A stretch of 64,000 nucleotides of DNA from positions 25,957,181 through 26,021,180 of the forward strand of contig JAJLRJ010000014.1 of the NCBI GenBank assembly GCA_024195265.1, read 5' to 3'. Below are positions 37,601 to 52,600 of the stretch, piece by piece. A program made the position numbers and the translations under genes. The notes under the pieces are model-generated. The model was not told the DNA's origin. It made no database searches and was given only the letters and a program-made list of their open reading frames with translations. The stretch is from Dendrophyllia cribrosa (Eukaryota > Cnidaria > Anthozoa > Scleractinia > Dendrophylliidae). Numbering within the stretch: position 1 is the first letter of the stretch; each line of letters opens with the position of its first letter.

Positions 37601-40600
37601 AACAACAACAATAACAATAACAACAACAACCAAACCTCCTAAGATTGCTGAAGTTCAAATTTGACAGGTTTCCGCTTTGAAAAAATTGGAGAAATAAAGA
37701 AACGAGAAAGAAAAACGAACAGTACAGCAGTAAAACGCTGCTCGAGGAACTAGGGGTGCTTACGATTTGCAGGGGAAAAACACTTTTGGATGACCGTTGG
37801 ATAATGGAAAGGGTTTCTTCAAAATCAGCATTCCAACCGAAACAAGCGAAAGAGATGTAGCTAACCATTTACAATTCGTTTTCTGGCTTATGTTTTTCCA
37901 TTGTTATAAGACCGGAACCGAAAGAAATGGTCAAATGGTAAGAGATATTTCGGTTTATTTGTACCATACCAACCGGAATGAAAGGAGTACCTCAGAACGT
38001 ACTTCACGATTTCCAACCAAAATTTCCGGAAAATGAGCTGTTCCATTTTGCTTTCAAACCAAAATGACTGGGATTTTTGGTTAAATGGTAAACACCCTAA
38101 ATAACAAGTAAAGCTCAGCTTAATGGTCACCAGTTAATTTTATCAACAAACTCAAAAGTATAGCACAGTAAACAGCACAACAGTGAAATACTGCAAAAGA
38201 GCACTAATTTGACATAGACTTGATTTTGGGACCACCTCATATACTGAACAGTATAGTAGCATAACTGAGAATACTCAGTAATTTTTGTTAAATAGTCAGG
38301 AATTTTGGTTTTCCAGACTCCAAAATTATAACCTTCTTGCATAACACTACAGTACAAAAATGACCACAGAATCTCATCAACAGACTCAGTATTCATGATT
38401 TACGGTTTACTCTAGAAAAAAAAAAAAGAAAAGCTCGACTTACTCTCAGATGCTCCAACTGCCCTTCGACCATATCTAAACTGTCATCACATATCTCCTC
38501 ATTCCTCATCAGGCTGAGTATTGACATAAGCCAGTCCACCATATCATCCAGGCCGGTTTGATATTCCCGCCATAACTGTAGCAGCCGCTCAAGGCGCTGC
38601 CGCTCGCCCCGAATCTCTTGACGAAGAGCGCGCCATCTATCTCGGAATTGGTTGAGAGAAGCCTGGACGCTTGCATTTCCTAGAAACACGCAAAGAAAAA
38701 ACACCTTCCTTCATTTAAACGTGGCCTTAAAACGTATTTATTTAGTCAAGCATATAACTGATTGTATATTTTTTTATTTTATAACTGTAAATTTTTTTGA
38801 ACATTTTTTTTTCTTTAAGTACCGCAGTGAATGCCAACCTGCTTGTTTGAACTTTATTTTATTTTATAATACATGGCACTGCACACACCCCTATATTTAA
38901 ACTGTCTTAAGACGGACACCCCTGTAAGGTAAACACCTCACTAAGACGAACATCAATTATTGGCTGGTTCTGGCCGAATTTCACTTGTTCGTCTTTAACT
39001 AAACTCTCCAAAAGGCGGACACATCTCTACGGCGGACAGCTAGAGCTAGCCCTGAAGATGTCCGAAGGTGTCCAGGAGGTGTTCACTGTACTGTATTGCC
39101 AAATTAATGTGCTTAACGAATTGGATAGTCTAAGATGTGGGTCATTGTTGATTCTCACCCGTAGCAGTCAGAACCTGTTCCGCTTCGTACACTAATCCAT
39201 CCTTGCTCGGATTGCGCTCGGTAAATTTCCGGTCCAGTTCGCGATACTTCATCAACTTCATCAAGACAGCGTCGATGTGATCTTCGGGCATTTCCCTGGC
39301 AGCGGTGAACGATTTCTGAACCATGTTGTCCATCCACGATGTAAACTTCCTCGACGATTCTTCGAACGACTGCCACTGAATCAACACCGATTGAAAAAAG
39401 TCAGCGTTCTCTTCGCACACTTCGTACATGCTGTCGGCAATCTTCGTGACATCTTCGTATTTCGGGCCTACAAAGTCGATATCAAGTCGTTCTCCGCTTT
39501 GTGTTGCATACTGTCGCATCATGTCCACCCTAGATTTGTGGCTCTGAATACTGCGGCAAAACACCTAGATAAAAAAAATGAGACGCAAAATTAGATATTA
39601 ATGAACATGTAGCGGCTGTCGTTACTATCGGGGGATCGTTACTTTTGGAGGGTCGCTACTTTCGGGATTACTAACAAAAGTCAAATTTCATCACTACTTT
39701 TGGAGGGAGGGGGGTGGGGGGTGGGGGTGATGGGTCTTTACGGTAGTGAAAAAGTACCTGAAACTGCTTAAGTCTTTCCTTCAAAGCTTCCATAGTGGGC
39801 GGCAAGCTCTCATCACCAACCAGCTCGTGAAACGCTTTTTCCTGACCAGTCAACCATTCGGAGAACTCCTTCAACTCCTCTTCGTACTGCTTCTTTTTTG
39901 TCCTGGGAGATTTCTTTTCCCCGCTGGGGGGCGTCTTTAACTCCCGACCCGGAGATGTCGATTTGCTCCTTGGGGTAGTTTGCTTAACCTCCGGTTTCAT
40001 TTCTTCTCTTGGGGTTGAAGCTAAGACCGGCTTTTCCCGTTCCACGATAATTGACTCAACTACAGGTACTCTGGAAGGAGTTCGAGGTTCAATGGATATG
40101 AGACCTAAAGCCTTCAGTTTCCGTTCCCTACTTTGTAGTATCGCTCGTATTCTGTCCCATCTTTTGTTCAGGTCCGAAAGACGTGCCTTCTTGTGGGGAC
40201 TAGCACCCTTAGAGGACTCTTTATTTAAGAAGTCATGAAGGAATTCTTGGACCATAGAGTGGCTTTGCAGAAACTGTTAAGAAAGAAAAAAAGGCATTGC
40301 TTAAATTAATAAATCAAAGGCTCCTAAGAGCAAACACGTGAATAAGAAATGCTAACGCGTAACGCAATATTGCGGTAAGCTTATGTTTTCACACTGACAC
40401 GGTTCGATATTTTTTAAAATTAAACGTAAGGATTTTTGACGAACGCTAAAAAAAACAGTACATCACTTTCATAATGTCCAGTCCGAAAAAAAAAAGGGTC
40501 CTGAACGTGACATGAACTCGCGCCTCCCGACTGCCATTCCCGGTACTAAGCCGAAACCTCAAACCAAACGTGAACACATACTTAATTAAGACAAAATTTT

Positions 40601-43600
40601 ATTATTTCAAGGTAGATACGTATCAAAACGCACAAGGGGCACAATATTAGTTTATCTAGATGTGCCCCTCTCCTCTCCTTCCTATATATCATGTGACTCT
40701 ATTTATGTATTATCATCTGCAAAGGCTTGGAGAAAATAATAAATGAAAAAAAATGAATAAATGAACTGCAATGGCTTGAAGACGCTATGAGTTCAAGCTT
40801 TGTACAGCTTCTTGTTTATTTATTTGCAAATAGTGTGTAATAAAAAAATGAAACTGAATCTGAATCTTACCTCGAAGTAAAGCAACTCCAAATCTGTTTC
40901 ATGTTCGTTAACAGGCTCCAGATGTTTGACAAAGTCTTCAATATCGTCCACCATCTGAGCCCACTCCTGTAACTTCCCTTCGAAGTCTCTTCGATGAAGC
41001 AGCGCTGTCTCTGCCTTAACCATTTTCTCCAATGCACAGCGTAATTCCTTCTGTTTTGACAGTACAAGCTTTATGACGCCTTTCATTAGGCTATTGAGAT
41101 CCGAGATTTGTTGACGGAGGTTTGCGTTGTCCGTAGCTGAAGAAGACAATCGACGCGAAACAGAATCCATTTTGTTCTTGGATTTCGTTAGGTTCGTTAT
41201 GAGTTCCTATTGAATGAACAGAAAAAATAATATACTCGTCATCTAGAAGTTTGTTTAATCTAATATCAACCATTGAGCCGTTTTTTCGTGTGGTACTGTT
41301 TATCATGCTGTAGAAGGTGCTTTGTAACTTCTGAGTCAGTGGATGAAATCCTAAAGTGTCACTATTCAAATGAAATCAACGCAGTAAACGCAGGTTAAGT
41401 AGCCAGGCGGCGTGAGACTTGGCCGACCAAACTTGCACGTACTTGCGAGTCAACTTGCGCCTCTATTCGGCCACCCAGCGCAAGTCAACGTAAGCTGTAA
41501 TTTTTAAACGCGAAGTGTAATTATCTATTTTCGAATTCCCACAATACACTTTGTTTTGCATAAACTATTGTTTGTAAATGCTCTTGGGAGGACTGTATAT
41601 TCCCAAGACCATTTCAAAACAATAGTTTATGCAAAATTTGGGGGGCAAACAAAGTGTATTACGGGCAATTCGAAAATAGAGAATAAACGGGTTAAGCAGA
41701 CGGTGGCAAATATGTGAATTTTACAACTTGCGTTGACTTGCGTCCCGTTTGGCCAGGGCTTCAAAGATTGAAGTACACTTAACCTCCGCACCTTTTCACT
41801 GACCTGTAAACGAGTTAACTGTTCCTGGTAACCCGTCAAATCACCATCGGCTGCCACCTCGGACACCGCGCTTTCTTCCACTGCTGCTAATTCTTCAAAC
41901 AGCTCATGCAGCTCAATCTGATTCTTCAGCTCCTCGTCATAAAACTCGTCAACTTCATTCCGATCCTCGTCCAAGTCAAGAGCGTGCTTGCGTCTCCCAC
42001 AAACATCATCATCGTCACAGCCTGCAGTAAGATAAAGCGACCTCAAGAAAGAAAAGTTCTCGGTAAAAGCTGTGACTTCCTGCTGTCGTGAACTCTCGAG
42101 GTTTTGAGTTTGTTCCTGCACGCAGCGCTCCAGAACTGCCTGTTTCGCTGAAGCTCGTTGTTGGACTTCTCGCCAAAGTTCGTTGACCTAAAAAAAAAGT
42201 CAATTCATAATTTAGGAATCCGCAATCGTTATTCCTTTTTTAACTCACGAGTAAATATTTCTGTTACGTTCTTGTACAACAAAGTAGCGTTATAGATTGC
42301 AATTTTAATTGTAAAAATACAGAACGTTGCAGAACTATTTCTGGTTTCAGAAAAATTTGGTCAAATTTCCCCTGTAAGCAGTTCCCAAGGAAGTCTGGGA
42401 ACTTGACTGCCTTTTAATGAAAGACTTGCCGTCATTTTGTGTTTTTAAATGGCTTAAGGTTGGCAATATCGCTTAACCAAACAGAAGGACGAAAATAATG
42501 AAGTACAATATTTCCATCACTCAGGGTTTGTTTCTTGTTTGTTTTCTGTTTGTCTTTGTCGCTTGGAGAAGTCTTGGATCTCTCCAAGTCATTCAATCAC
42601 ACCTTACAACACAAAGATGGACTTGATTTCAGCAACAACTGTAATATTTATTTTGATTTTCAAAGTTTATCGAAAGTACTGTAAATTCGTCCCTTTACAT
42701 GTAAAAGCAGAAAATACACTGATACTGACTATGATCAGATCGTGTCAAAATTAACAACTTTATCGCAACTACAGTTTACTATCAACCCAACTTCTCTTAC
42801 CTCGACTACCACATCATAAAATTCATAACAACGCAGAAGAGTTTCTGTTGCTGAATTATCCATAGTCTTTAATTTGTACCCGCCTCGAATTGCCCTTTTA
42901 GCTAGTTTGCGGGTGGCAAATATTGTAAATATCATTTAATTTTATTACATAAAGTTGTTGTGGTTGTTGTTGTGTAGTACCTCTCTTAGCCGCTCTTCTA
43001 GGATAATATTCAGACTGGTGCTACCATGAAGGAAGCTCTCCGATAACAGGTTCATTTGATCGACGCGATCTTGTTGTTTAGACATCAGTACACACAGAGC
43101 CTGGAAAGAAAAATTGGATTCAGTTGTCTCATGGTAACGAAACGTCAATACTAAAAAAAATTATTGGAACTTTGTTAACCCCAGGAATATCAGTAAATTG
43201 TCTTATATGGCCGTCTGGGTTGGAATAATTTATACAAAGACCAGGGGTTTCTTCCATTACTCTCTCTATGGTGCCGGATCGTCTGAGGGAGGGTAATCCT
43301 TGTTCGAGCAGGAGTCTGTCTTTATTGTTTTTGTGTTTTTGTGTGTCTTTAATGACTACAGTAATAGCCCACGTATAAGAACCTGGGTTTTAAGAACCTG
43401 TTAGGCTAAAATTTTCATTTTAAGCCCCCTCCACATAAGAACCTATTAAGGCTAACATTTTAAGTTAGGTTCTTATCAGTGGGGTTGCTGTAAAACTGTA
43501 TAGGTAGTATCAACATGAGTTTTTTGTATACTGTACCTGCACTGAACTGCCTATAGGCATTGCTGTATGGTACAAATAAATGATTTATATTGTATTATGA

Positions 43601-46600
43601 GATGGTATTTATAATATACTATAATATATTTAAATAAAATTCATATGAAAATATACGAACCTATTTTAAGAACCTTGTTAGCCTAAATTTGCTTTAAGTA
43701 CCATTTATATAAGAACCTATTTAGGCTAAATTGAAAAATTCAGGTTCTTATACGTGGGCTATTACTGTATCTGGTAAGATAGTCCTTAACAAAACTACCG
43801 TTGGTGTCTGATGTTTGAACCTGAGAGTATCAGTAGTTTATCTAGTATGACCTTCTGGGTGAGAGTAGTCTTCAGAAATAACACCAAGGGAAAGTACAGC
43901 TCAACAGCTTTCATTTGAAAGGCCGCAGCTTGGGATTTCAATCACATCGTCAGAACCAGATAAGTTATTTTAAACTTTGACTTTTCAGAAGGAAAAGGCA
44001 CGATATCCGAGAAATCACTCCCACAACAGAACTTTCTCCAACTTACCACGTGTTTGGCCAACTCATCCTTCACGTTATCTTCTGAATCCAGATCAGTCGT
44101 AATCAGTTCCTCGATTGAACGCAACTTCTCCACCAACTTTTCAACCTCAACTAGAAACTCTTCCAGAGACAGCTCCTCGTGAAGTGAGTTTCCCGATTCA
44201 TCAAGGTCCTTCAACGGGGAACTCCTGTCCACCAAGTCAAGGGGCCGGGACGTGAACAGCTCATAATCAGTGTCCCTGACAGAGTTCTCAGCAAAACGGA
44301 GCCTTTCGGCTTCCTCAGCTTTGCGACGCTCAGATAAAATAGACGCGATTCTGTCCTGAGGTTTCTCAACTTCTACGTCAAGTTCGCTGATATTCAATAG
44401 CCTATCGAGTTTGTCCATCTCCTCGTTTTCAGCCGAACTAACCAAACCAGATTGCAATCCAGTTTGCCCTGTCTGGTCGCTCGATTCCGTTGGTAAGATG
44501 TCCAAAGTTGAATTGTGTAATTTTGCAGGTTCGTATTTACGTCTTTTGTCACTTCTTCCTTTACCCTCGTCCAGCTGAGAGAGTACTGGAGTTTTGTTAC
44601 TTTCATTAGAAATTGTATCGCCGTTAACTAAGTTTTCCACAGGCACACTGGAATCGTTTAAGAGTTCTGGTCTTGAATTTAATTCCTCTACATGTCTGTC
44701 GTGCGGTGTATTATCTTCTTTCACAGTGGAAGCCACAAGTTCAGAAGGCGTGCTGTGACGCGGATGATCATCTCCAGTTTGCAAGTCAGCAGAAATGTCA
44801 AATTCATGTATCGTGTCAACGGGGACAGTACTATAAGAAGGAAGGGTGATTTCTGAAACTGCATTTTCGGTCAGCCGCTGGTCTCTCACTTTGTCTTTCA
44901 ATATTTCCTCATCATTCGTGTGATCATCTAATACATCACTTGGTATTTGATCTATTACGCTTCTATTTTGGGAGCGATTTGCTGTATCATCCGCGCGCGA
45001 CTCGTTTGTATCGACATCAGACCTTTCCTTTGTTGAGTCTGGCTCATCTTTTTCACTCTCGGAAACGATAGTGTTATGGCTTGCAGACGTCTCGTTAGGT
45101 TCCACTACAATCGTACAAGGAGCCCGCCCGTAATAAACATCGAAATCGTCAATAAAGAATTCGCCTGCTTGGCCTGGAAAACTTTCATTATCTACATTAT
45201 CAGAACTATTTTCTGACAAGTTTTCTGCAAACGCTACTTTTACCGGACTTCCATCCTCATCAGTCACCATCACCAAAGGCACGCCACGTGATTTATCATC
45301 AGTTTCACGTGATCCAACACGCGACGCATCGTCTATATCACGCGAGAATTCTCCGTTTTCTACGCCAGATGGATTTAATGTTGAATCTCCGTTTGCTTCT
45401 AAGTCTGCGCTGTGATTCGTCCGAATGCGTTGGTACTCATCTGGCGAAACAGACATTCCCTCGTTAGGAAGCACGTCCTCGTCCGTGTCGTCGTTGGCAG
45501 AACGCTCTTCTGACACGCCGTTTTCTTTGACACCGTTCTCACCTGGCATGTGATCACTTTCTTTCCGTAGAATACCTTCAAAGGATTCCATGGATGAAAC
45601 GCCGCTTTCTGAATCTCCTAAATCAGAGTCACCATTTTCTAATGCTTCGTGGGCTGGAGGTTTGCTTTCGACAACTTCCGGCAAATGATCGACAAAAGCA
45701 GATGCTCCCTCCCTCCCTGGAGTTACCATGGCATTACGCTGTGTCGCACGAGCGACCTCTTCATCCAAATCGGAAATATCTTGTTGCAATCTCTCCAGTT
45801 TTCCTCTGATTTCCCTTCTTTCAATGTCTGGAACCTCCAAAGGTAATGCTTGGCAGCGCTGATGGAGATCTCTTGATAAACTTTGAATGAATTCTAATTC
45901 TGATCGAAGCTCCTAGGAAAGAAAATAAAACAAATTAATGGCCTTTTATAAAACACTCCCTAAGGCTATTATTAGTTCCGTTTTAAAGTTTATCACATTA
46001 GAAGTCTCTCGTTTTAATTGTGAAAAATCGAGAGAAATAGAAAAAATGGCCGTTGCGACCAAAAAAAATTACATTAAGTGTTTGGCTTTTCCCTCAAAGA
46101 TCGAAGTGAAACATGGACTACATGAAGTCTACTATTCTTAAATTTCCGGCGGATAGTATTGTTCAAGGTAGAATTGACTGACTAATTTCTAATTGTAGAC
46201 GTTGCTAAGCAACCACCAAAAGCAATACCTCTTTGAGTACCCGCGTTACCTGTGAATCGGAAACTTGAATGGTACAATATAATAACCATATATGAAGTAC
46301 CTACCCTTGAATGGCACAAGGGCTGCTGAACACGGTGTCTGTTGTCTAGGCTGTCAAAAGCGGGCAATATTTTAACAGACTTACCTGTAATTGTAATCAA
46401 GCATGTGCCAAGAGTATTCTCTCTCTTACACCTGTTGTTACGTTTTCACCTTTTGTTTCGGTTTATTTGTTTAAATAAATGTTTTAACAGTAAAATACAC
46501 AAGAAAAGCTTAAAAACCATAAGAGGATAGTAAAAAGTATAATGTTATGAGCGCTGAACTTAAACGTGTGGAGGAAACAGAATGGTCTATTATAAATGAA

Positions 46601-49600
46601 GCGATATTAGACGAGAATTGGACAACAGATAAAATGATAAAGTAATATTCACATCAGTTGATGTAAATAAATAAATCAATAAATCAATTCCAATCGAACG
46701 GTACAAGATTCACATAGAGACAAAAAAACCAACAATAATCACGCGGTTCGGCAAACAAACAAAAGTTCGATCCAACTTGAAAGGCTACAATAGGTTTTCT
46801 TTCATAATACAGTTCTACAGCATGAAGCGTGACACTGCATTTAAATCTCACTTATGCTAATCAAATGTTTTCTGTGTTTTGATGTGTTCTAAGAAAAGAA
46901 TAACAAAACGATAAACGAAATTACGCTTTGGACGAGAAAGTGATAGCTTGCAAGTCAGAAAGTGTGAACTAAAAGGAAAGTACACTGAGTTTAATATGGT
47001 TTCTTTTGAAGAACGGTGCGGCATTACATCCAGTCCAGCTTATAACATGATAGAGTTCAATCGAGATAATTATCTATGTCATCTATTTTAGTCATCCAAA
47101 AACATTATACATTTATTAAAAGTTAAAACAAAAACGCTGAAATTACAATTTTCAAAAATATTTACCTCGTAAGAAATTATGGTCACTCTTTTAATCTAAG
47201 CGCATTAATTTTATTTTCGAAATTAAACTAATTTTTTTGAAAATTAAATTCACAGCTGCTCCCGGCATCGGGTTGATTTTTAAACTTCACAAACATCAGA
47301 AACCTGTACCTCGGTGCGATGAATAAAGACTTATAAAAATATCGCAACAGGAATCGATACCACTACCGCTGAAAAGCACAAATATATAAATGATCTGCCT
47401 TACCTGTAGCTGTAAGCTGTTATCTACTTCGCGAAACGATTGCAAATTCTCGAATTCCCGCAGGCTTGTTTTGAACTGTTCGACTCTGTGGTTACAATCT
47501 TTCAGCGCGGTACTAAACTCCGCCACGCTGCAGTGACTCGCGCCAATGTCTCGCTCTTTCTCGCTCATTAAATTCTGTATTCGTTCCAGCCGATGTGATA
47601 TGTCATCCATTTGTTTTGCAAGAGTCTCTTGTTCAGCGTGATCGCTTAGCTGGCCGATCAATCGATCCCCTTGACTGCGGACGCTTTCGAAGTCGCTCTG
47701 TCTGACATCCAGTTCATCGCCAAAAGCCTGGAAATAGAAATAATGCAGATACAAATCTGAACTGCTATTCGCCATGAAATCCGTTATCCTCGCTTCCATC
47801 CAGTTCCCGGGCTTCCTATATTTGTACTTTCATAATAAACAGCGGCCAAAACACACTGGATATCATTCATATTTCAGTTTGGCTTGATTACCTCCGTAGT
47901 CGCTTACAAACCGAAGAGTCAAAACCAACGCCAAATATGAGTAAAACTTCAGTGAAAATGCAGTATTTTCCCATGCAAATGTTTCATCGCTTCTGCTTCT
48001 AAGTTACCATGCTTTCCAAAGCCGAACAATCGTTTAATCAGATCGTGGCTCAAGAAGGAAAACATGGCTAACACGCGAGTGAATACATTACAGTTAATTA
48101 ATTCAAGCTTGGCACTGTTCTTAGGCAACGTGGCGCGCATGAGAAATACAGTATAGTATATTAAATGCCAATCATTCATTAAATTCTGCGATAAATCGAT
48201 AAAGCAAGCGACAGCTACAAAAAAAATCAAGATTAAAAATTTAAAATGAAACAACTTACCCAACGAAGCGTGTTCAACGGCCTGGAAAAGTTAAATTTTA
48301 TGACCCGATTCAATTCGAAACACGAATTTGGTAAATCTGAGACAATTATGTCAATAATTGACGTGTTCTAAGATTTCGACAATGTTTCGCATAAAATAAA
48401 TGTTTTTGAAACTGCGTTTTCAAACAAATCAAAACGACTGTTCAAGTTTGGTGCAAGTTGAAATTATAATGAACAGTTGCATAAAGAAAAGCCGCCGTTT
48501 ATATTTTTAACTGTAAGCAGTCACAAATCATGCTGAGAAGTCAAAGCGTGACCAGGCAACTGCGAACAGCAACTGCGTTTGATGACCGTCTATCAACACA
48601 TAAATTCTTTTTCGTGTCCCGCATACATTTTTGACAGTATCGCATAAGAGAAAAGCAATTAGAACAAGTTTAACATCGCGAGAACGTTAGGGAAGCGAAT
48701 TTCCACTAGAATTTTCTACCTTCTCGAGTATGCGCTTTTGGTGCGTAGGAAGAAGCTAGAACCTTGTCTATCTTGCGGTTTAGAGTACAAAACCGGTACC
48801 CTTTTCCTTCCAAAGTCACTGCAATTATGGAGAGATGTAATGTAGTTCTAACTTTTTAATCTGTCGACGAAATCCTATGGTGTGACTATTCAAATGAAAC
48901 CTCTTTGACAGTACTTTTGCATGGTACCATTTGTTTTTTCAGTAATTTACAAATTGAAATTTGGGATTTTTTTATTTTAATATTTGGCACTCGTGAGAGT
49001 TTAATACGTATGAACTGTTCTTTGTACTCGTCACGCAGTAACGAGCTCAAAAAACGCGCGCGTAGGAGGCTAACTATTTTAAAATGCAATTTTACAAAAG
49101 CCGCGAATTGATTGGAGCGAGTACCAAAACACCTGTCACTGTTGATTTAGTCGAACAATTAATGCACAGACAGGAAAATCGAAATAAATCTAATTTTTTG
49201 ACAACTGACAGCCGACGTAGATCATACCTCCCAAAGAACTGCCTCGCTTTAAAGTAATATAAATGTTTTTCACGCTTTACTCTTAGATGTTATCTGAAAA
49301 AAAAAGCCGTAATTCCAATTGCCGACCGACCCTATTTTTCACTCGGAACCCGAGAATCTTTTAAGCAAGCTAAACTGAAGATCATTCATTTAAATGGTAA
49401 CACTGTTGTTGTTTTTTTCTAGGACTGAGCTAGAACTAAAGCCTGGTTTCCATATGTCGGGAAAATCCCAGACGATCGGGGATTTCGCTGTTTCTCGACC
49501 GTTCCAGATTTGGCCGACTTATGAAAACATTCAATCGTAGACATCCCCGATCATCTGGGATGGTCGGGGACAAATCGGAAAAATCGGGAGCGTTTCTATT

Positions 49601-52600
49601 TTCCCGATGCGTCCCAGATTTCTGCGATGATCAGCGATTTTCCCGACATATCGGCAAAATCTGGGACGATCGCGAACAGAAAAATCCCCGATCGTCTGGG
49701 ATTTTCCCGACATATGAAAACCAGGTTTAAGTACCTTTGTCATACACGAAATGCTTATGGCTTAATTCAGTTTTTTTTTTTCGGAGAATAAACCGTAATC
49801 ATGTTTTAGCAAATTCTCCAAGACTCGACAAGACAGAAGGCGATAAACTGAAAATAAAATCTGTAAATAGCTACAGTATCTGTTTATAAAACAAATATCG
49901 GGCACTCAGAACACGCAATAAGCCACGAAAAACTAGACAGAAAGTCTTATTAAGAAAAATAACCAACAATTGATGCACAATTGATGCTTTCCTTCGCTAG
50001 ATCCGTTTTTGTCGTCCACGAGTAAAGTGATAAATATGAAAATATCCACTTTGTTCATAAATCAGAGTGCTACTTTAAAAAGCCAAAGACATTTATATCC
50101 GAGGAAACCCAAAAATAATGGTCCAGTTTTGTTTATAATTACTCTACTGGTGTTCTAAGAGTAAAAATAAGTGTCTTGGGCTGCAGATGGACAGGATGGA
50201 AATGGATTGCAACTTGAAAAATTGGGCCATTTATATCCGAGGAAACCCAAAAATAATGGTCCAGTTTTGTTTATAATTACTCTACTGGTGTTCTAAGAGT
50301 AAAAATAAGTGTCTTGGGCTGCAGATGGACAGGATGGAAATGGATTGCAACTTGAAAAATTGGGCCATTTTTTTGCTCAAAAATGCCAAGAAAAGAAAAC
50401 CAGAAAAAGGCAAAAAGAGAAGAGAGAGAAAGAAGAAAAAAAGAAAGAAAGAAAGGAAAAAAAAAACAAAACAAGAGAAACACGAGAATCACCAACCTTA
50501 AGCCAAGAAATATCAGCCTCGTTTTCAGATAAGTCACGTGCCAAGCGCTCTTCTGCTCTCTGCACCCATTCCAAACAGCTCTTGAGCCCGCACTCAAACT
50601 CGTGCCAGTCCACTGAGGACTTCAGCATTTCCTCCTGTCTTCTCTGAAGGCGTTCTTTAACGAGGAGAAATCGCTGATCAAGCGCAATGAGTTTGATTCT
50701 GGCTTTGTTGCCGTCAACGGCGGGAAATAATCCAAGGACCTCGTTTGATCGGTATTTAACGTCACGGATAATGGACTCTTGGAAGTCTAGGTTGTCTGAT
50801 AGCATCTAAAACAGGAAAAAAACTCGTTATGTTAACAGATGTTAACAAACATGTTCTCCTCACCGGTCTCCAAGTATTTGTTATAGTAATAGTTGGAATA
50901 ATTTGTTCAAATATCACTTCGATTGAACTCTGGTGGTCATTTCCTTTTCAGTGTTTCATTGGGAAAACCCTTTTCGGTTGGCTTAATTAATCAGTTAGAA
51001 AATTTCAATTACGAAGTTCAGTTTGGTTTAAAATGGTTGGTTCAATAGAATTAGGTATCCCGCAGTAGTCACGCAACACTTCAGAAATTTGTAAATACTA
51101 TGGTGGTTGAGGTCATTTCTTGGTTGTCACGCAAGACTTTAATTAAAAAAACTACACCACATGAGGTGATCTATTATATTGGAGTTGTCACACAATACAT
51201 CAGAGAGACAGTGCGTTATTGCCCTTAAACGTTTAAATTTCATTGGCGAAAATCGTGCATAATAAAAGTCACGAGTTGGTTTGACGTTTGCTGTTGATTG
51301 GTTGAAAATTTTAACCGGTACCTGTTTTGAGAATTTGGTGACATTTTAAGGAGAGTTATACCTGAATTTAATGAAATTATGAGAGTTTTAAAGAAGGGAT
51401 AGAAAAAGCTGAAAATAATTTTGGAAACACCAACAAACAGTTGATACCTACGCAAGAGCACCTCAGGTTGGTGGCGGACTGTTTTGGTGTCCATCTATTA
51501 ATTATTAACTTCATATTACAATTTTAAAACTTCGTTAAATCTTTAATATTTCTTATTGTTCTAAATCTCACAAATCTCTCCCCCCCCCCCTTCTTCTCCT
51601 CTCACGCAATCCTAAAAATCACCAAAAAGTTCACAAAACATTACGTAACACTCACCTAAAACCCTATGATGGCATTTTTAATTGCTTGAAAGCTCACCTG
51701 ATCAGTTCAAATCACTACAACGCTGGCCCTGTAGAAGACTAGTTCTACTAATCGAAATATTGGCCATTAAACCTGCCCTTAATTTCCGTTGTACTAGCTT
51801 TGCATTTTAAATGGTTTATCTACACTTTGAGTGACGTCTAGTACTCGCATCCCTTTATAAAGGAGATCCGGATACATTCAAATCATTATTATATAAGCGC
51901 TACTCTACTGTTTTACTTAGTATTTTCGATCATGACAGTGTTCACACCTGGAAAACGATTTGCACTAAATGCTGCGCGCCTCGCGATATTTTCTCGATTT
52001 CTCCGTCATGTTACTAGTAACTCTATGACGTTCAATTTTTTGAATTTTTAGCATTTCACGATTTATCACTTTCTTAACTCTATGCATGCATTTCAAGTTT
52101 ACATAATTATACATACATTTAATTATTCACTTACATGGTACGTTTTTATTAGTTTTTTTTTTAAGGGCGCACTTTAGTTAGAACCGGGCTCTGGTTTTTT
52201 GTCCCGCACCATGTATATTCGTTTTTATTGCTTTAAGAATTCATTTTGGAAGATATGTAAATAAATAAATAAATACCGGTAAACGTTAACGAGATGATTT
52301 AATAAAACCAATCTCAAATAGCAAAAAATGGCATTTAGGCGCACCCCCCCCCCCCCCCCTCCCTCTCTTAAAACGACAACTTCTATACATTCTCAACACC
52401 TGACTGCCTGACAATGCACTGACATTGTAAGGAGAATTTTAAATTTCATCTGACCTGATGTGTCTCCCTGCGATCCTCTAATTCACCGTCGTCAACGGTC
52501 TGAAAATCCAAAGATTTCTCTATCATGACGAGATTGCGAAAACATGCGTCCATCTCGCTCTGAAACTCCTGCCACTTCCACAGGGTCTCCTCAAATTCTT

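Larger units (their letters stand above)
47728..50496. other. Intron 7 contents
   Basis: Besides the microexon candidate, TIR element and tandem duplication, a dispersed-repeat copy lies at about 48,840-48,950. Nothing was recognised in 47,900-48,240, 48,290-48,830 or 49,740-50,080. Confidence 0.45.

Noticed and set aside
49521..49743. Opposed ORFs of about 70 residues
   Set aside because: Both are products of GATC/CGGG-rich subrepeats inside a TIR element.
48905..50647. Plus-strand ORFs as a nested gene in intron 7
   Set aside because: They overlap repeats or lie antisense to exon 7; the Lys/Glu-rich one comes from a purine tract.
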